Of a stretch of DNA of 36,432 bases, positions 27,525 to 34,983 are shown piece by piece. The stretch is taken from contig WLJO01000025.1 of assembly GCA_009701715.1 (NCBI GenBank), forward strand, positions 1-36,432, read 5' to 3'. Below the pieces are notes generated by a model. It saw only the letters and a list, made by a program, of their open reading frames with translations. It was not told the origin of the DNA and made no database searches. Position 1 is the stretch's first letter. Every line of letters begins with the position of its first letter. The position numbers and the translations under genes were made by a program. This DNA comes from Actinomycetota bacterium (GTDB lineage Bacteria; Actinomycetota; Acidimicrobiia; Acidimicrobiales; Ilumatobacteraceae).

Positions 27525-29351
27525 TTAAGCCCGCTTGTAGGCCTGGGTGAGCCAAACCTGACCCGGGAAGAACACGCCGTCCCGGACGGTTGCACCGGAG
27601 CCATCGGGCATCTTCAAGGTGCCGAGGCCGCCGACTTTTCCGTTGGAGGCGAGACCCCAGATCGTCCAGGCGGTGGGCAGAACCCAGCACTCCTTGGCGA
27701 ACTGGCGGTTGATGTCCTCAGCGATGGACTTGCGCTTGGCCGGGTCGAGTTCGCTGCGCTGCTGCTCGAGCAGGCCGTCGATGACGGGGTCGGTGAGGCG
27801 TCCGAAGTTCAGGGCCAACTGTCCGTCCGGCGGTGCGGTCGGGCCGTACCACCAGAAGTACTGGTTGTCGACGAACAGGCCGCCATGGTTGCGCCAGCCG
27901 AAGGCGTCGAAGTCCGGAGCACCGAAGAGAGCGTTCACGATGAGGGTCGACTGCTCGATCTGCTTGATCTCGACCTCGATGCCGGCCTCGCCCCACACCT
28001 GCTGGAGGTACTGGGCCTGCGTCAGGCTGTTCGCATCGGGAACCGTCGAGTAGATGATCTTCGGTGCCTTTCCTCCATTAGCCGCCTTGTACGCATCCAC
28101 ACCAGCCTTGGCTGCCGCAGGGTCGTACGGGAGCGAACCGTTGTCGTCGAGGTAGCCCTCCTGGCCGGGCGAGAACGGACCGTTTGCCGGGGTGAGGATT
28201 CCGCCGCCGGTGAGGTCGATCAGCGCTTGCTTGTCGATGGCTTGGGCCATTGCACAACGCAGATCCCTGCTCTTCAGCTGCTCCTTGGTGAGATGGAGAA
28301 GCACATGGAAGGTCTCGACGCCCTTGGTCTGCTCAAGCATCGGGAACTTGTCGGCCTTGGTGCGCAGGTCTGCGACGGAGTTGCCGTCCGAGGTAGAGAT
28401 GAGGTCAACGTCGCCGCTCTCCAGTGCTTGCTGACGGGTGACGGCATCGGGGATCACACGGAACTCGATCTCGTCGAGGTACGGGTAGGCCACGCCATCG
28501 GCGTCCTTCATCCAGTAGTTCGGGTTCTTCTTCATCACCATGCGGTCACCCGGGGTGAACGACGTCATGATGAACGGCCCAGTGCCTACGGGCAGGAGTC
28601 CTGCGCCGGTCTTGTCCTCGGTGGCGAGTGCTGCGGTGAGGTACAGCGGCGAGGCGATGAACGCGCCCTGGCCGGTGAGATAGTAGTCGAACCCGGGCCA
28701 CGGGAGCGGCTTGGTAGGGTCACCGTTGAGGCCCGTAAAAATCGTGAGGGTGAGGTCGTCGACCTTCTCGATCTTCACCGGGGGCAACTGGCCCGGAGCC
28801 TCTTTGCCGGTTGGAACGCGGGCGAGGTCCTTGACGGAAGCAGCGATCAGTGGCGAACCGAAGGCGGCCTGCAGGTTGAGGATGACTCCGTCCGCGTTGA
28901 GGGGCGTGCCGTCGGTGAAGGTGATGCCCGAACGCATCTTGAGCGTCCACTCAGTGAAATCGGCGTTCGGTGTGATCGTCTCCGCCAGGAAGGGATGAAC
29001 CTTGAGGTCGGTGTCCAGCGCAGCAAGTTTGTCGTAGACGTTCTGGATGCGCATGTCGCAGTACGAGTCGCAGTTCGTGGCGTACGGCGTCCACGGGGTG
29101 CCCGCTTCTGCCTCTCCTGCTACGACAATCTTTCCGCCCAACACCGGCTTCTCGGCTGTCGTGGTGGTTGGCGCCTCGGTGCCGAGACCGGTGGTGGTCT
29201 CGGGTGCAGCTTCGGTGGTCTCTGTCGCTGCAGTGCTCGACGTTTCGCCGGCGTCCTCACTGCCGCCGCAGGCCGCACCCAAGAGCGCGATTGCGACAAC
29301 GGTAGACACGATGGCGATACGGCGGCGCTGGGCGTGGAAGGTGGTTTTCAC
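27525..29351 (-). CDS. Extracellular solute-binding lipoprotein, family 5 (peptide/nickel type)
   Basis: A 608-residue SBP_bac_5 protein. Residues 1-27 are a lipoprotein signal (RRR, hydrophobic core, LLGAAC) with lipidated Cys28. Residues 29-68 are a Thr/Glu/Ala-rich flexible linker. The mature part has TEWTLKMRSGITFTDGTPLNADGV, the family's most conserved segment, and YWMKDADGVAYPYLDEIEFR. A CDSYCDM pair of cysteines near residue 95 might form a disulfide. It captures the cargo outside the cell for the permease/ATPase genes that follow. It starts with GTG at 29351 behind a weak AGGGG. Despite the family name the cargo need not be a peptide. Confidence 0.92.
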   Translation of the reverse strand: MKTTFHAQRRRIAIVSTVVAIALLGAACGGSEDAGETSSTAATETTEAAPETTTGLGTEAPTTTTAEKPVLGGKIVVAGEAEAGTPWTPYATNCDSYCDMRIQNVYDKLAALDTDLKVHPFLAETITPNADFTEWTLKMRSGITFTDGTPLNADGVILNLQAAFGSPLIAASVKDLARVPTGKEAPGQLPPVKIEKVDDLTLTIFTGLNGDPTKPLPWPGFDYYLTGQGAFIASPLYLTAALATEDKTGAGLLPVGTGPFIMTSFTPGDRMVMKKNPNYWMKDADGVAYPYLDEIEFRVIPDAVTRQQALESGDVDLISTSDGNSVADLRTKADKFPMLEQTKGVETFHVLLHLTKEQLKSRDLRCAMAQAIDKQALIDLTGGGILTPANGPFSPGQEGYLDDNGSLPYDPAAAKAGVDAYKAANGGKAPKIIYSTVPDANSLTQAQYLQQVWGEAGIEVEIKQIEQSTLIVNALFGAPDFDAFGWRNHGGLFVDNQYFWWYGPTAPPDGQLALNFGRLTDPVIDGLLEQQRSELDPAKRKSIAEDINRQFAKECWVLPTAWTIWGLASNGKVGGLGTLKMPDGSGATVRDGVFFPGQVWLTQAYKRA

Positions 29352-29423
29352 GCGTTATTTCCCCTGTTGGTTTGGAGCGGTTCCCGCTTGATGAACTGTG
29401 ACGCATGCCACAGCCTCAGTAGA

Positions 29424-29453
29424 AACGTACCACCCCGCTTTATGGCGTGTCAC
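29424..29453 (-). promoter_or_regulatory. Candidate promoter of the importer operon
   Basis: On the minus strand GTGACA (29448-29453, five of six to TTGACA) is separated by 18 nt from TACGTT (29424-29429, TANNNT). Transcription would start near 29417, giving a leader of about 66 nt before the GTG start. Confidence 0.45.
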
Positions 29454-29498
29454 CAGCCTCGCTGGCGGAGATCAAACGGCGGGGTTCCACTTGCGGTT

Positions 29499-29512
29499 TA
29501 CCGAATTCGGTA
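29499..29512. promoter_or_regulatory. Perfect 14-bp palindrome, candidate operator
   Basis: TACCGAATTCGGTA reads the same on both strands. Its right end overlaps TACCCT (29511-29516), a TANNNT candidate -10 for the binding-protein gene that starts at 29550. A repressor bound here would block that promoter. The 198-nt region 29352-29549 is the largest gap in the window and otherwise holds only the divergent promoter described separately. Confidence 0.5.
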
Positions 29513-29549
29513 CCCTTTCACAGCCCCCCAGTCACCAGACAGGAAGTCA

Positions 29550-30752
29550 ATGCGTCTCATCAGATCAGTAGTTGCCACTACAGCGGTTGCGGTTATCGCC
29601 CTCTCGGCCTGCGGGAACAATTCTTCGGCCCCGACAACCGTCGAGGCGGTGACGACAGCAGCAGGTCCGCGCGTGGTGTCGATCGGTGTCATCACCCCAC
29701 AGGAAGCCGGCCTGACCGACTTCGGCCTCGGAATGCTCCGCTCCGTCGAACTGGCGGTCGCCGAGGCGAACGCCGCCAATGCGGTTCCCGGATGGACCAT
29801 TGAGGTGAAGGCCTTCGACGACTCCAGTGACCCGGAGAAGGGCAAAGCTGCTGCGGCTGCTGCGATCGCCGACGGTTCGGTGGTGGCCGTTGTCGGTTCC
29901 TACAACTCTGGCGTAGCGGCGGCAATGCTCCCCGCACTGTCCGAGGCGGGTCTCGCCCTCGTCTCGCCGAGCAACACGCTCACCTCGCTCACGCTCGGCA
30001 CAGACCTCGCGAATCCTGCCCGCCAGTTCAGGAACTACTTCCGGATGGTCGGGGCCGACGACAAGCAGGGCGTGTTTCTCGCGGAACAGGCAATCAAGGC
30101 CGGTTTCAAGACGGTAGCGGTAGTCAGCGAGACCAAGGCAGTGTCCAAGGGCCTTGCAGATATCTTCGCCGCCTCGTTCGTTGCCAAGGGTGGCAAGGTG
30201 GTCGTGACCGAGGTAGTGGCTGACGGCGCAACCGACTTCGCCCCGTTCGTTGCCAAGGCAACGGCTGCCAAGCCGGACCTCGTGTTCTTCGGCGGCGAGT
30301 ACCCCGTCGCTGCAACGCTGCGCACGCAGGCACTCGCTGCTGGTCTGATCGTGCCGGTGATGGGTGGCGACGGGATCAAGGACGATGCGCTCGTCGGCGC
30401 TGCTGCCGAAGCCGCCGAGGGCGTGCTGGCCAGCACGGTTGGCGTGCCGCTCGAGGAGTTCGAGTCCGCAAAGGCCTTCCTCGCTGCGTACGCCGCAGCC
30501 GGCTTCACGGAGCCTTCCTCGGCGTACGGACCGTATGCCTATGACGCAGCAAGCGCGATCATCCGCGTGCTTCCCGCGCTGCTCGGCGATTCCATTCCGG
30601 ACGACATCCGGGTGAACCTCACGAAGGCACTGATGACCGTCACGTTCGACGGCGCGAGCGGCAGGGTTGCCTTTGACCAGTACGGCGACACGCTGTACCC
30701 GGTGTTCACCCTGTACGAGGTGAAGGCCGGCGCCTGGGTGCCGGTTCGTTGA
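29550..30752 (+). CDS. Branched-chain-amino-acid-type ABC substrate-binding lipoprotein
   Basis: A 400-residue type I periplasmic binding protein. A lipoprotein signal (IALSAC, lipidated Cys21) is followed by a short Ser/Thr linker and the Leu/Ile/Val-binding fold: IGVITPQEAGLTDFGLGMLRSVELAV (core GLGMLRSVELAV), DDSSDPEKGKAAAAAAI, VVGSYNSGVAAAMLPALSEAGLALVSPSNT, and PDLVFFGGEYPVAATLRTQA. The ATG at 29550 has AGGAAG about 4 nt upstream. The frame is open far to the left across the opposite-strand gene, but nothing there has family character. No livHMGF permease or ATPase genes are in the window. The hydroxylase subunit follows after 33 nt, suggesting a shared ligand or substrate. Confidence 0.9.
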   Translation: MRLIRSVVATTAVAVIALSACGNNSSAPTTVEAVTTAAGPRVVSIGVITPQEAGLTDFGLGMLRSVELAVAEANAANAVPGWTIEVKAFDDSSDPEKGKAAAAAAIADGSVVAVVGSYNSGVAAAMLPALSEAGLALVSPSNTLTSLTLGTDLANPARQFRNYFRMVGADDKQGVFLAEQAIKAGFKTVAVVSETKAVSKGLADIFAASFVAKGGKVVVTEVVADGATDFAPFVAKATAAKPDLVFFGGEYPVAATLRTQALAAGLIVPVMGGDGIKDDALVGAAAEAAEGVLASTVGVPLEEFESAKAFLAAYAAAGFTEPSSAYGPYAYDAASAIIRVLPALLGDSIPDDIRVNLTKALMTVTFDGASGRVAFDQYGDTLYPVFTLYEVKAGAWVPVR

Positions 30753-30785
30753 GCCGAACCCCCGAGTCAACAGGACGCTGACCAT

Positions 30786-31637
30786 ATGGCTGTATCCGTT
30801 CCGACGAGCCTCGCCGAGGCGGTGTCGCTGCTCTCCGGTGCCCCGGATTCGGTCGTGCTCGCAGGTGGCACCGACCTCATGGTCGAGGCGAACTCCGGTC
30901 ACCGTCAGATCGCCTCGGTCATCGCCATCGACCGTGTTCCCGAACTGCGGACGTGGGGGGTCGACGTCGTTCGTCGGAATTTGTGGATCGGTTCCGGGGT
31001 TCCGTATTCGACGGTGATGCAGCCCGGGATCGCCTCACTCGTGCCGGCGCTCGCGCAGGCAAGCCGCACCGTTGGTTCCCCACAGATTCGCCACGTCGGG
31101 ACCATCGGCGGCAATCTCGGAACGTGCTCACCGGCAGGCGACACGCTGCCCGTGCTCGCCGCACTCGATGCGCGGGTACATCTGGCCTCCGTTTCCGGCG
31201 AGCGAAGCGTGGGGTTCGACGAGTTCATGGTGGGGGTGAAACGGACCTCCCGGAGACCCGATGAGTTGATCACGGGGGTGACGATCCCGATCCTCAACGG
31301 TTGGCAGGGCTACAGCAAGGTGGGCGTCCGTAACGCCATGGTGATCGCTACCGCGTCGAGTTGTCTGGCCGTCGATACCGACGGCCGGAGCGTACGCATC
31401 GGCCTCGGCTCGGTGGGCCCGGTGATCATTCGTTGTGGTGAGGCCGAGCAATGGATCTCGGGCCGGGTTGACTGGTCCGAGTTGTCCGTGAGCAACGCCG
31501 ACGTGGACGAGTTCGGTCTCCGGTGTGGCGCTGCTGCCCGCCCGATTGACGATCACCGCTCAACGGCCGCCTACCGGCGTCGGGCCGTAGAGGTTCTTGC
31601 AGCCCGCCAACTGAGGAGAGCGTTCCCGAATGGCTGA
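30786..31637 (+). CDS. Xanthine dehydrogenase-family FAD-binding subunit
   Basis: A 283-residue medium subunit of a molybdenum hydroxylase. The FAD-binding pattern is present: VLAGGTDLMVEAN near residue 25, and HVGTIGGNLGTCSPAGDTLPVLAAL near 105-125, where the family places the flavin phosphates. The C-terminal CO_deh_flav_C-like part ends with STAAYRRRAVEVLAARQLRRA. It passes electrons from the Fe-S subunit to NAD or another acceptor. ATG 30786 lies behind AGGA. Its 3' end overlaps the Fe-S gene by 8 nt. The set resembles PucC of purine-degrading xanthine dehydrogenases. Confidence 0.92.
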   Translation: MAVSVPTSLAEAVSLLSGAPDSVVLAGGTDLMVEANSGHRQIASVIAIDRVPELRTWGVDVVRRNLWIGSGVPYSTVMQPGIASLVPALAQASRTVGSPQIRHVGTIGGNLGTCSPAGDTLPVLAALDARVHLASVSGERSVGFDEFMVGVKRTSRRPDELITGVTIPILNGWQGYSKVGVRNAMVIATASSCLAVDTDGRSVRIGLGSVGPVIIRCGEAEQWISGRVDWSELSVSNADVDEFGLRCGAAARPIDDHRSTAAYRRRAVEVLAARQLRRAFPNG

Positions 31638-32121
31638 GTTCTATGGATTGAGGGTGAACGGTACGAATCGCGAGGTGGTGGATGCACAACTCGGCGAGAG
31701 CCTGCTGTTCGTGCTTCGTGAGCGCCTCGGCCTGCTGGGGACCAAGGGAGCCTGTGAGCAGGGGGAGTGCGGCTCGTGCTCGGTGCTGCTCGACGGCGAA
31801 CTGGTGTGTGCCTGCCTCGTGCTGGCGGCCGCCCAGAGCGGTCGGGAGATCATCACGATCGAGGGTGTCTCGCCGAGCGGTGTGTCGACCGATGTTCAGC
31901 AGGCCTTCGTCGAGGCCGGCGCGGTCCAGTGCGGGTTCTGCACCCCGGGCTTAGTGATGGCAGCACACTCCCTCCTCGAGCGCGTGCCGAATCCGACCGA
32001 TACCGAGATCCGCGAGGAGCTCTCCGGGAACATCTGCCGCTGTACCGGTTACGGCCGGCTCATTCAGGCTGTTGCTGATGTCGCCAGGGTCCGTCTGTCG
32101 AATGGGGTATCCCGTGACTGA
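31630..32121 (+). CDS. Xanthine dehydrogenase-family (2Fe-2S) subunit
   Basis: A 163-residue iron-sulfur subunit with two clusters. The plant-ferredoxin-like domain has GACEQGECGSCSVLLDGELVC (core CEQGECGSC and the fourth Cys). The helical domain has QCGFCTPGLVMA and NICRCTGYGRLIQAV, i.e. the CXXC and CXC ligands of the second cluster next to the pterin. Length is normal for the family (about 150-170). It overlaps the FAD-subunit gene by 8 nt and the molybdopterin-subunit gene by 8 or 20 nt depending on the latter's start, so the three subunits are translationally coupled. Confidence 0.95.
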   Translation: MAEFYGLRVNGTNREVVDAQLGESLLFVLRERLGLLGTKGACEQGECGSCSVLLDGELVCACLVLAAAQSGREIITIEGVSPSGVSTDVQQAFVEAGAVQCGFCTPGLVMAAHSLLERVPNPTDTEIREELSGNICRCTGYGRLIQAVADVARVRLSNGVSRD

Positions 32122-34396
32122 CAGCGAGGTGCTCATCGGGCGTCGCAACGGTCTGATTGGCGACAGCGTCATCAGGCCCGATGGTGTCGAGAAGGTCCGC
32201 GGTGAGTTCCGCTTCGCCTCGGACCTCCCGATGGAGGGAGCGCTGTGGGGAGCAACCCTGCGATCGCTGCACCCGCATGCGCGGATCAAGCGACTCGATG
32301 TCACTCCCGCTTGGGCGATCCCCGGTGTCGAGGCGATCATCACGGCCGAGGACGTTCCCGGAAAGTCCACGTACGGCCTCATCTTTGCCGACCAACCGGT
32401 GTTCGCATCGGACGTCGTGCGCTACGTGGGCGAACCGATTGCCGCCGTGGCAGCAGACCATCCCGAGACCTGTCGCAAGGCTCTTGCTGCGATCGTGGTG
32501 GAGTACGAGTTACTCGAGCCGCTCACCGACCCCGAACGGGCGGTAGACGGTAGTCATCCGCCGATTCACCCCGACGGCAACGTCATCCGGCACCAGCGGG
32601 TGCTGTGCGGTGATAGCAGCGCCACCGGTCCCGTGGTGGTCGAGGGTTCGTACGAGATGGGGATGCAGGACCAGGCGTTCCTCGGACTTGAGGCTGCACT
32701 CGCACTGCCGGACCCAGGTGGCGCGGGAGTCGAATTGCATGTTGCCACTCAGGCAATGCACGAGGATCTCCACCAGATCGCTGCCTGTCTCGGTCTCCCC
32801 GAGGACAAGGTTCGCCTCGTGCTCGCCGGGGTCGGTGGGGCATTCGGCGGACGAGAGGATCTCTCGCTGCAGGTGCACACCTGTCTGCTCGCGCTTCGGA
32901 CCGGCCGCCCGGTCCGCGTGCACTACGGCCGTGAGGAAAGCTTCCTCGGCCACATCCATCGCCATCCGGCAACGATCTGGATGCGGCACCACGCCACCTC
33001 GGACGGTCGGATCGTGAAGATCGAGGCCCGCTTCCTGCTTGACGGCGGGGCGTATGCGTCGACGAGCAGCGCGGTACTGGTGAACGCCGTGACACACGCG
33101 CAGGGCCCGTACGTGTGCCACAACGCTGTCGTGGACGGATGGTCTGTGCGCACCAACAACCCTCCTTGCGGGGCGATGCGCGGATTCGGCGTGGTCCAGG
33201 CGTGCTTCGCGCACGAGGGTCAGATGGACAAGCTCGCTGCTGCGTGTGGCCTCAGCCCGGTTGAGGTTCGCCTGCGGAACGCCATGCGCACGGGCGATCG
33301 CCTGATTACCGGCCAGGTCATCGAGAACGTCGCACCGGTGGAGCGCTGTATTCGCGAGACCGATGCGCTCCCATTGCCTGACGAGCCCATCGGTGGCTAC
33401 GGCGACGACCCGATGCGCCTGCCGGGTGGAGCCGGGTTGACGGCGGACCGGAGCCACATCCGTCGCGGCATCGGTTGGGGAGTCGCTATCAAGAACATGA
33501 TGTACTCCGAGGGCTTCGACGACTACTCGACGGCTCGGTGCGTTCTCGAGGATGGCGTGGCAACACTGAAGTTCGCCACGGCGGAGGTTGGGCAGGGATT
33601 CGTGACGATTGCGCAGCAGATCGCCCGAACGCTCTTGGGGGTTGACGAGGTACGCCTCGACCGGATTGACACCACGATCGGCTCCGCAGGGAGCACATCG
33701 GCGTCCCGCCAAACGTGGATGAGTGGCGGTGCCGTGGACATGGCTTGCAGGCGTGTGCGCGAGCGCCTATTCGAGCATGTCGGACAGCTGTGGGCGACGG
33801 ATCCAATTCGGCTTGTGATCGAGGGCGACTGCGTGGTCGACACCGTCGACCCCGCCCGCCGCATCTCGGTCTCGGACGCGACGAGCGGCGTACGGCTCGC
33901 CGAGACGGCGGAGTACCACCACCCACCGACAGAGCCGCTCGACGAGAACGGACAGGGGGCGTGCCACACAGCGTTCGCCTTCGTGGCACACCGTGCCGTC
34001 GTGGACGTTGACCCTCAGCTCGGTCTCGTTAAGGTTGTGCAGATCGCCACCGCCCAGGACATCGGTGTGGCGCTCAACCCACTCTCGGTCATCGGACAGC
34101 TCGAGGGTGGAATCGCCCAGGGCCTTGGCCTCGCTGTGATGGAGGAGATCGTCATGCAGGACGGACGGATCCGGAACCCATCGTTCACCGACTACTTACT
34201 TCCAACGTTTCTCGACATGCCCGCCGTACTGGCGTCGCTCATCGAGGAGCCCGACCCGAGGGCGCCGCTCGGCGCCAAGGGTGTCGGTGAGCCACCCTGT
34301 ATCTCGGTAACGCCGGCGATCGTTGCGGCGATCAGGGATGCCATTGGCAAGGACCTTCATCGGGTTCCCGTCCGCCCGCAGGACATCTGTCTCTGA
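32114..34396 (+). CDS. Xanthine dehydrogenase-family molybdopterin-binding subunit (PucD/XdhD-like)
   Basis: A large catalytic subunit of about 760 residues that binds the Mo-pterin cofactor and hydroxylates its substrate with water-derived oxygen. Visible are the N-terminal a/b-hammerhead domain (VEKVRGEFRFASDLPMEG), GVGGAFGGRED, PPCGAMRGFGVVQ, the STSASRQTWMSGGAV segment seen in PucD-type subunits, and GAKGVGEPP with the catalytic Glu726. The active-site loop lacks the Cys motif of CO dehydrogenase CoxL. GTG 32114 (GGGG 5 nt upstream) is preferred, with ATG 32102 possible. Xanthine or hypoxanthine is the best guess for substrate because a purine-type phosphoribosyltransferase follows, but other N-heterocycles or aldehydes cannot be excluded. 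Confidence 0.9.
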   Translation: MTDSEVLIGRRNGLIGDSVIRPDGVEKVRGEFRFASDLPMEGALWGATLRSLHPHARIKRLDVTPAWAIPGVEAIITAEDVPGKSTYGLIFADQPVFASDVVRYVGEPIAAVAADHPETCRKALAAIVVEYELLEPLTDPERAVDGSHPPIHPDGNVIRHQRVLCGDSSATGPVVVEGSYEMGMQDQAFLGLEAALALPDPGGAGVELHVATQAMHEDLHQIAACLGLPEDKVRLVLAGVGGAFGGREDLSLQVHTCLLALRTGRPVRVHYGREESFLGHIHRHPATIWMRHHATSDGRIVKIEARFLLDGGAYASTSSAVLVNAVTHAQGPYVCHNAVVDGWSVRTNNPPCGAMRGFGVVQACFAHEGQMDKLAAACGLSPVEVRLRNAMRTGDRLITGQVIENVAPVERCIRETDALPLPDEPIGGYGDDPMRLPGGAGLTADRSHIRRGIGWGVAIKNMMYSEGFDDYSTARCVLEDGVATLKFATAEVGQGFVTIAQQIARTLLGVDEVRLDRIDTTIGSAGSTSASRQTWMSGGAVDMACRRVRERLFEHVGQLWATDPIRLVIEGDCVVDTVDPARRISVSDATSGVRLAETAEYHHPPTEPLDENGQGACHTAFAFVAHRAVVDVDPQLGLVKVVQIATAQDIGVALNPLSVIGQLEGGIAQGLGLAVMEEIVMQDGRIRNPSFTDYLLPTFLDMPAVLASLIEEPDPRAPLGAKGVGEPPCISVTPAIVAAIRDAIGKDLHRVPVRPQDICL

Positions 34397-34410
34397 GGGT
34401 TTTGTCCAGG

Positions 34411-34442
34411 TTGCTGTTCGTGCGTTTGTGATCGTCTACCGT
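34411..34442 (+). promoter_or_regulatory. Possible promoter of the phosphoribosyltransferase gene
   Basis: The 80-nt gap holds TTGCTG (34411-34416) and TACCGT (34437-34442, TANNNT) separated by 20 nt, which is longer than ideal. Reading TCTACC (34435-34440) as the -10 would make the spacer 18 nt. GGAGGAG at 34465-34471 then serves the GTG at 34477. Confidence 0.3.
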
Positions 34443-34476
34443 CGTGCTGTCGGTTGTGGAATGCGGAGGAGCAAGA

Positions 34477-34974
34477 GTGTCCGAAGAGCGCGAGATCATG
34501 ACGTGGGATCTGTTCGGCCGGGGTTCACGCGAACTGGCGCAGGCCATTGCAGACTCCGGCTACGAACCGGACATGATCCTCGCGATCGCGCGAGGTGGTC
34601 TACTCCCCGCCGGGGCGCTCGGCTACGCACTCGCGGTGAAGAACATCTACACGATGAACGTCGAGTTCTACACCGGGGTCGACGAGCGCCGGGAGGTTCC
34701 CCTCATCCTCCCGCCGGTCCCCGATTTTCAGCTCGTGAAGCAGGCCAAGGTGCTGATCGTGGATGATGTAGCCGATACGGGTGGCACCCTCAAGGTGGTT
34801 CAGGAGTTCTGCGCCGGCAAGGTGGCTGAGGTACGAGCAGCGTGCCTGTACGAGAAGTCGCACTCCGTCGTGAAGTGCGAGTACGTCTGGAAGCACACCG
34901 ACCAGTGGATCAACTTCCCCTGGAGCGACAAGGATCCCATCGTAAAGCGGGTTGGCATCGTCAAGGACGCCTGA
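34477..34974 (+). CDS. Phosphoribosyltransferase (xanthine/guanine type)
   Basis: A 165-residue type I phosphoribosyltransferase. The PRPP-binding loop is VLIVDDVADTGGTL at 92-105. An ARGGLLPAGALGYAL segment (38-52) forms the PPi loop, and the C-terminal WINFPWS resembles the FPW ending of Gpt-type xanthine-guanine enzymes. It would convert a free purine base plus PRPP to a nucleotide. The GTG at 34477 is chosen because GGAGGAG lies 5 nt upstream. An in-frame GTG at 34444 has no such site. It stands directly after the molybdenum hydroxylase on the same strand, which fits purine salvage. The base specificity is inference. Confidence 0.85.
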   Translation: MSEEREIMTWDLFGRGSRELAQAIADSGYEPDMILAIARGGLLPAGALGYALAVKNIYTMNVEFYTGVDERREVPLILPPVPDFQLVKQAKVLIVDDVADTGGTLKVVQEFCAGKVAEVRAACLYEKSHSVVKCEYVWKHTDQWINFPWSDKDPIVKRVGIVKDA

Positions 34975-34983
34975 CGCGAGCGT

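Noticed and set aside
29491-29516. TTGCGG / TACCCT as a complete sigma-70 promoter for the binding-protein gene
   Set aside because: The spacer is only 14 nt, too short for a normal promoter. I kept TACCCT as a possible -10 but not TTGCGG as its -35.
27444-29549. Very long plus-strand open frame running in frame into the binding-protein gene (1102 codons in all)
   Set aside because: It lies antisense to the well-supported solute-binding protein at 27525-29351. Its translation has no family motifs and is the low-complexity shadow expected in high-GC coding DNA. Only the part from 29550 is a gene.
29352-29549. tRNA or small RNA gene in the largest intergenic gap
   Set aside because: I found no cloverleaf, no strong terminator and no recognisable RNA fold. 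Only promoter-like elements, a small ccagc-ctc-gctgg stem and the palindrome are present.
32510-33712. Long minus-strand open frame opposite the molybdopterin subunit
   Set aside because: Its translation is Arg/His/Pro-rich with no recognisable motif, while the plus strand encodes clear molybdenum-hydroxylase motifs through the same interval.
32114-34396. Molybdopterin subunit as carbon monoxide dehydrogenase CoxL
   Set aside because: The active-site loop is PPCGAMRGFGVVQ, without the Cys-containing motif of CoxL, and other segments fit the PucD/xanthine dehydrogenase type.
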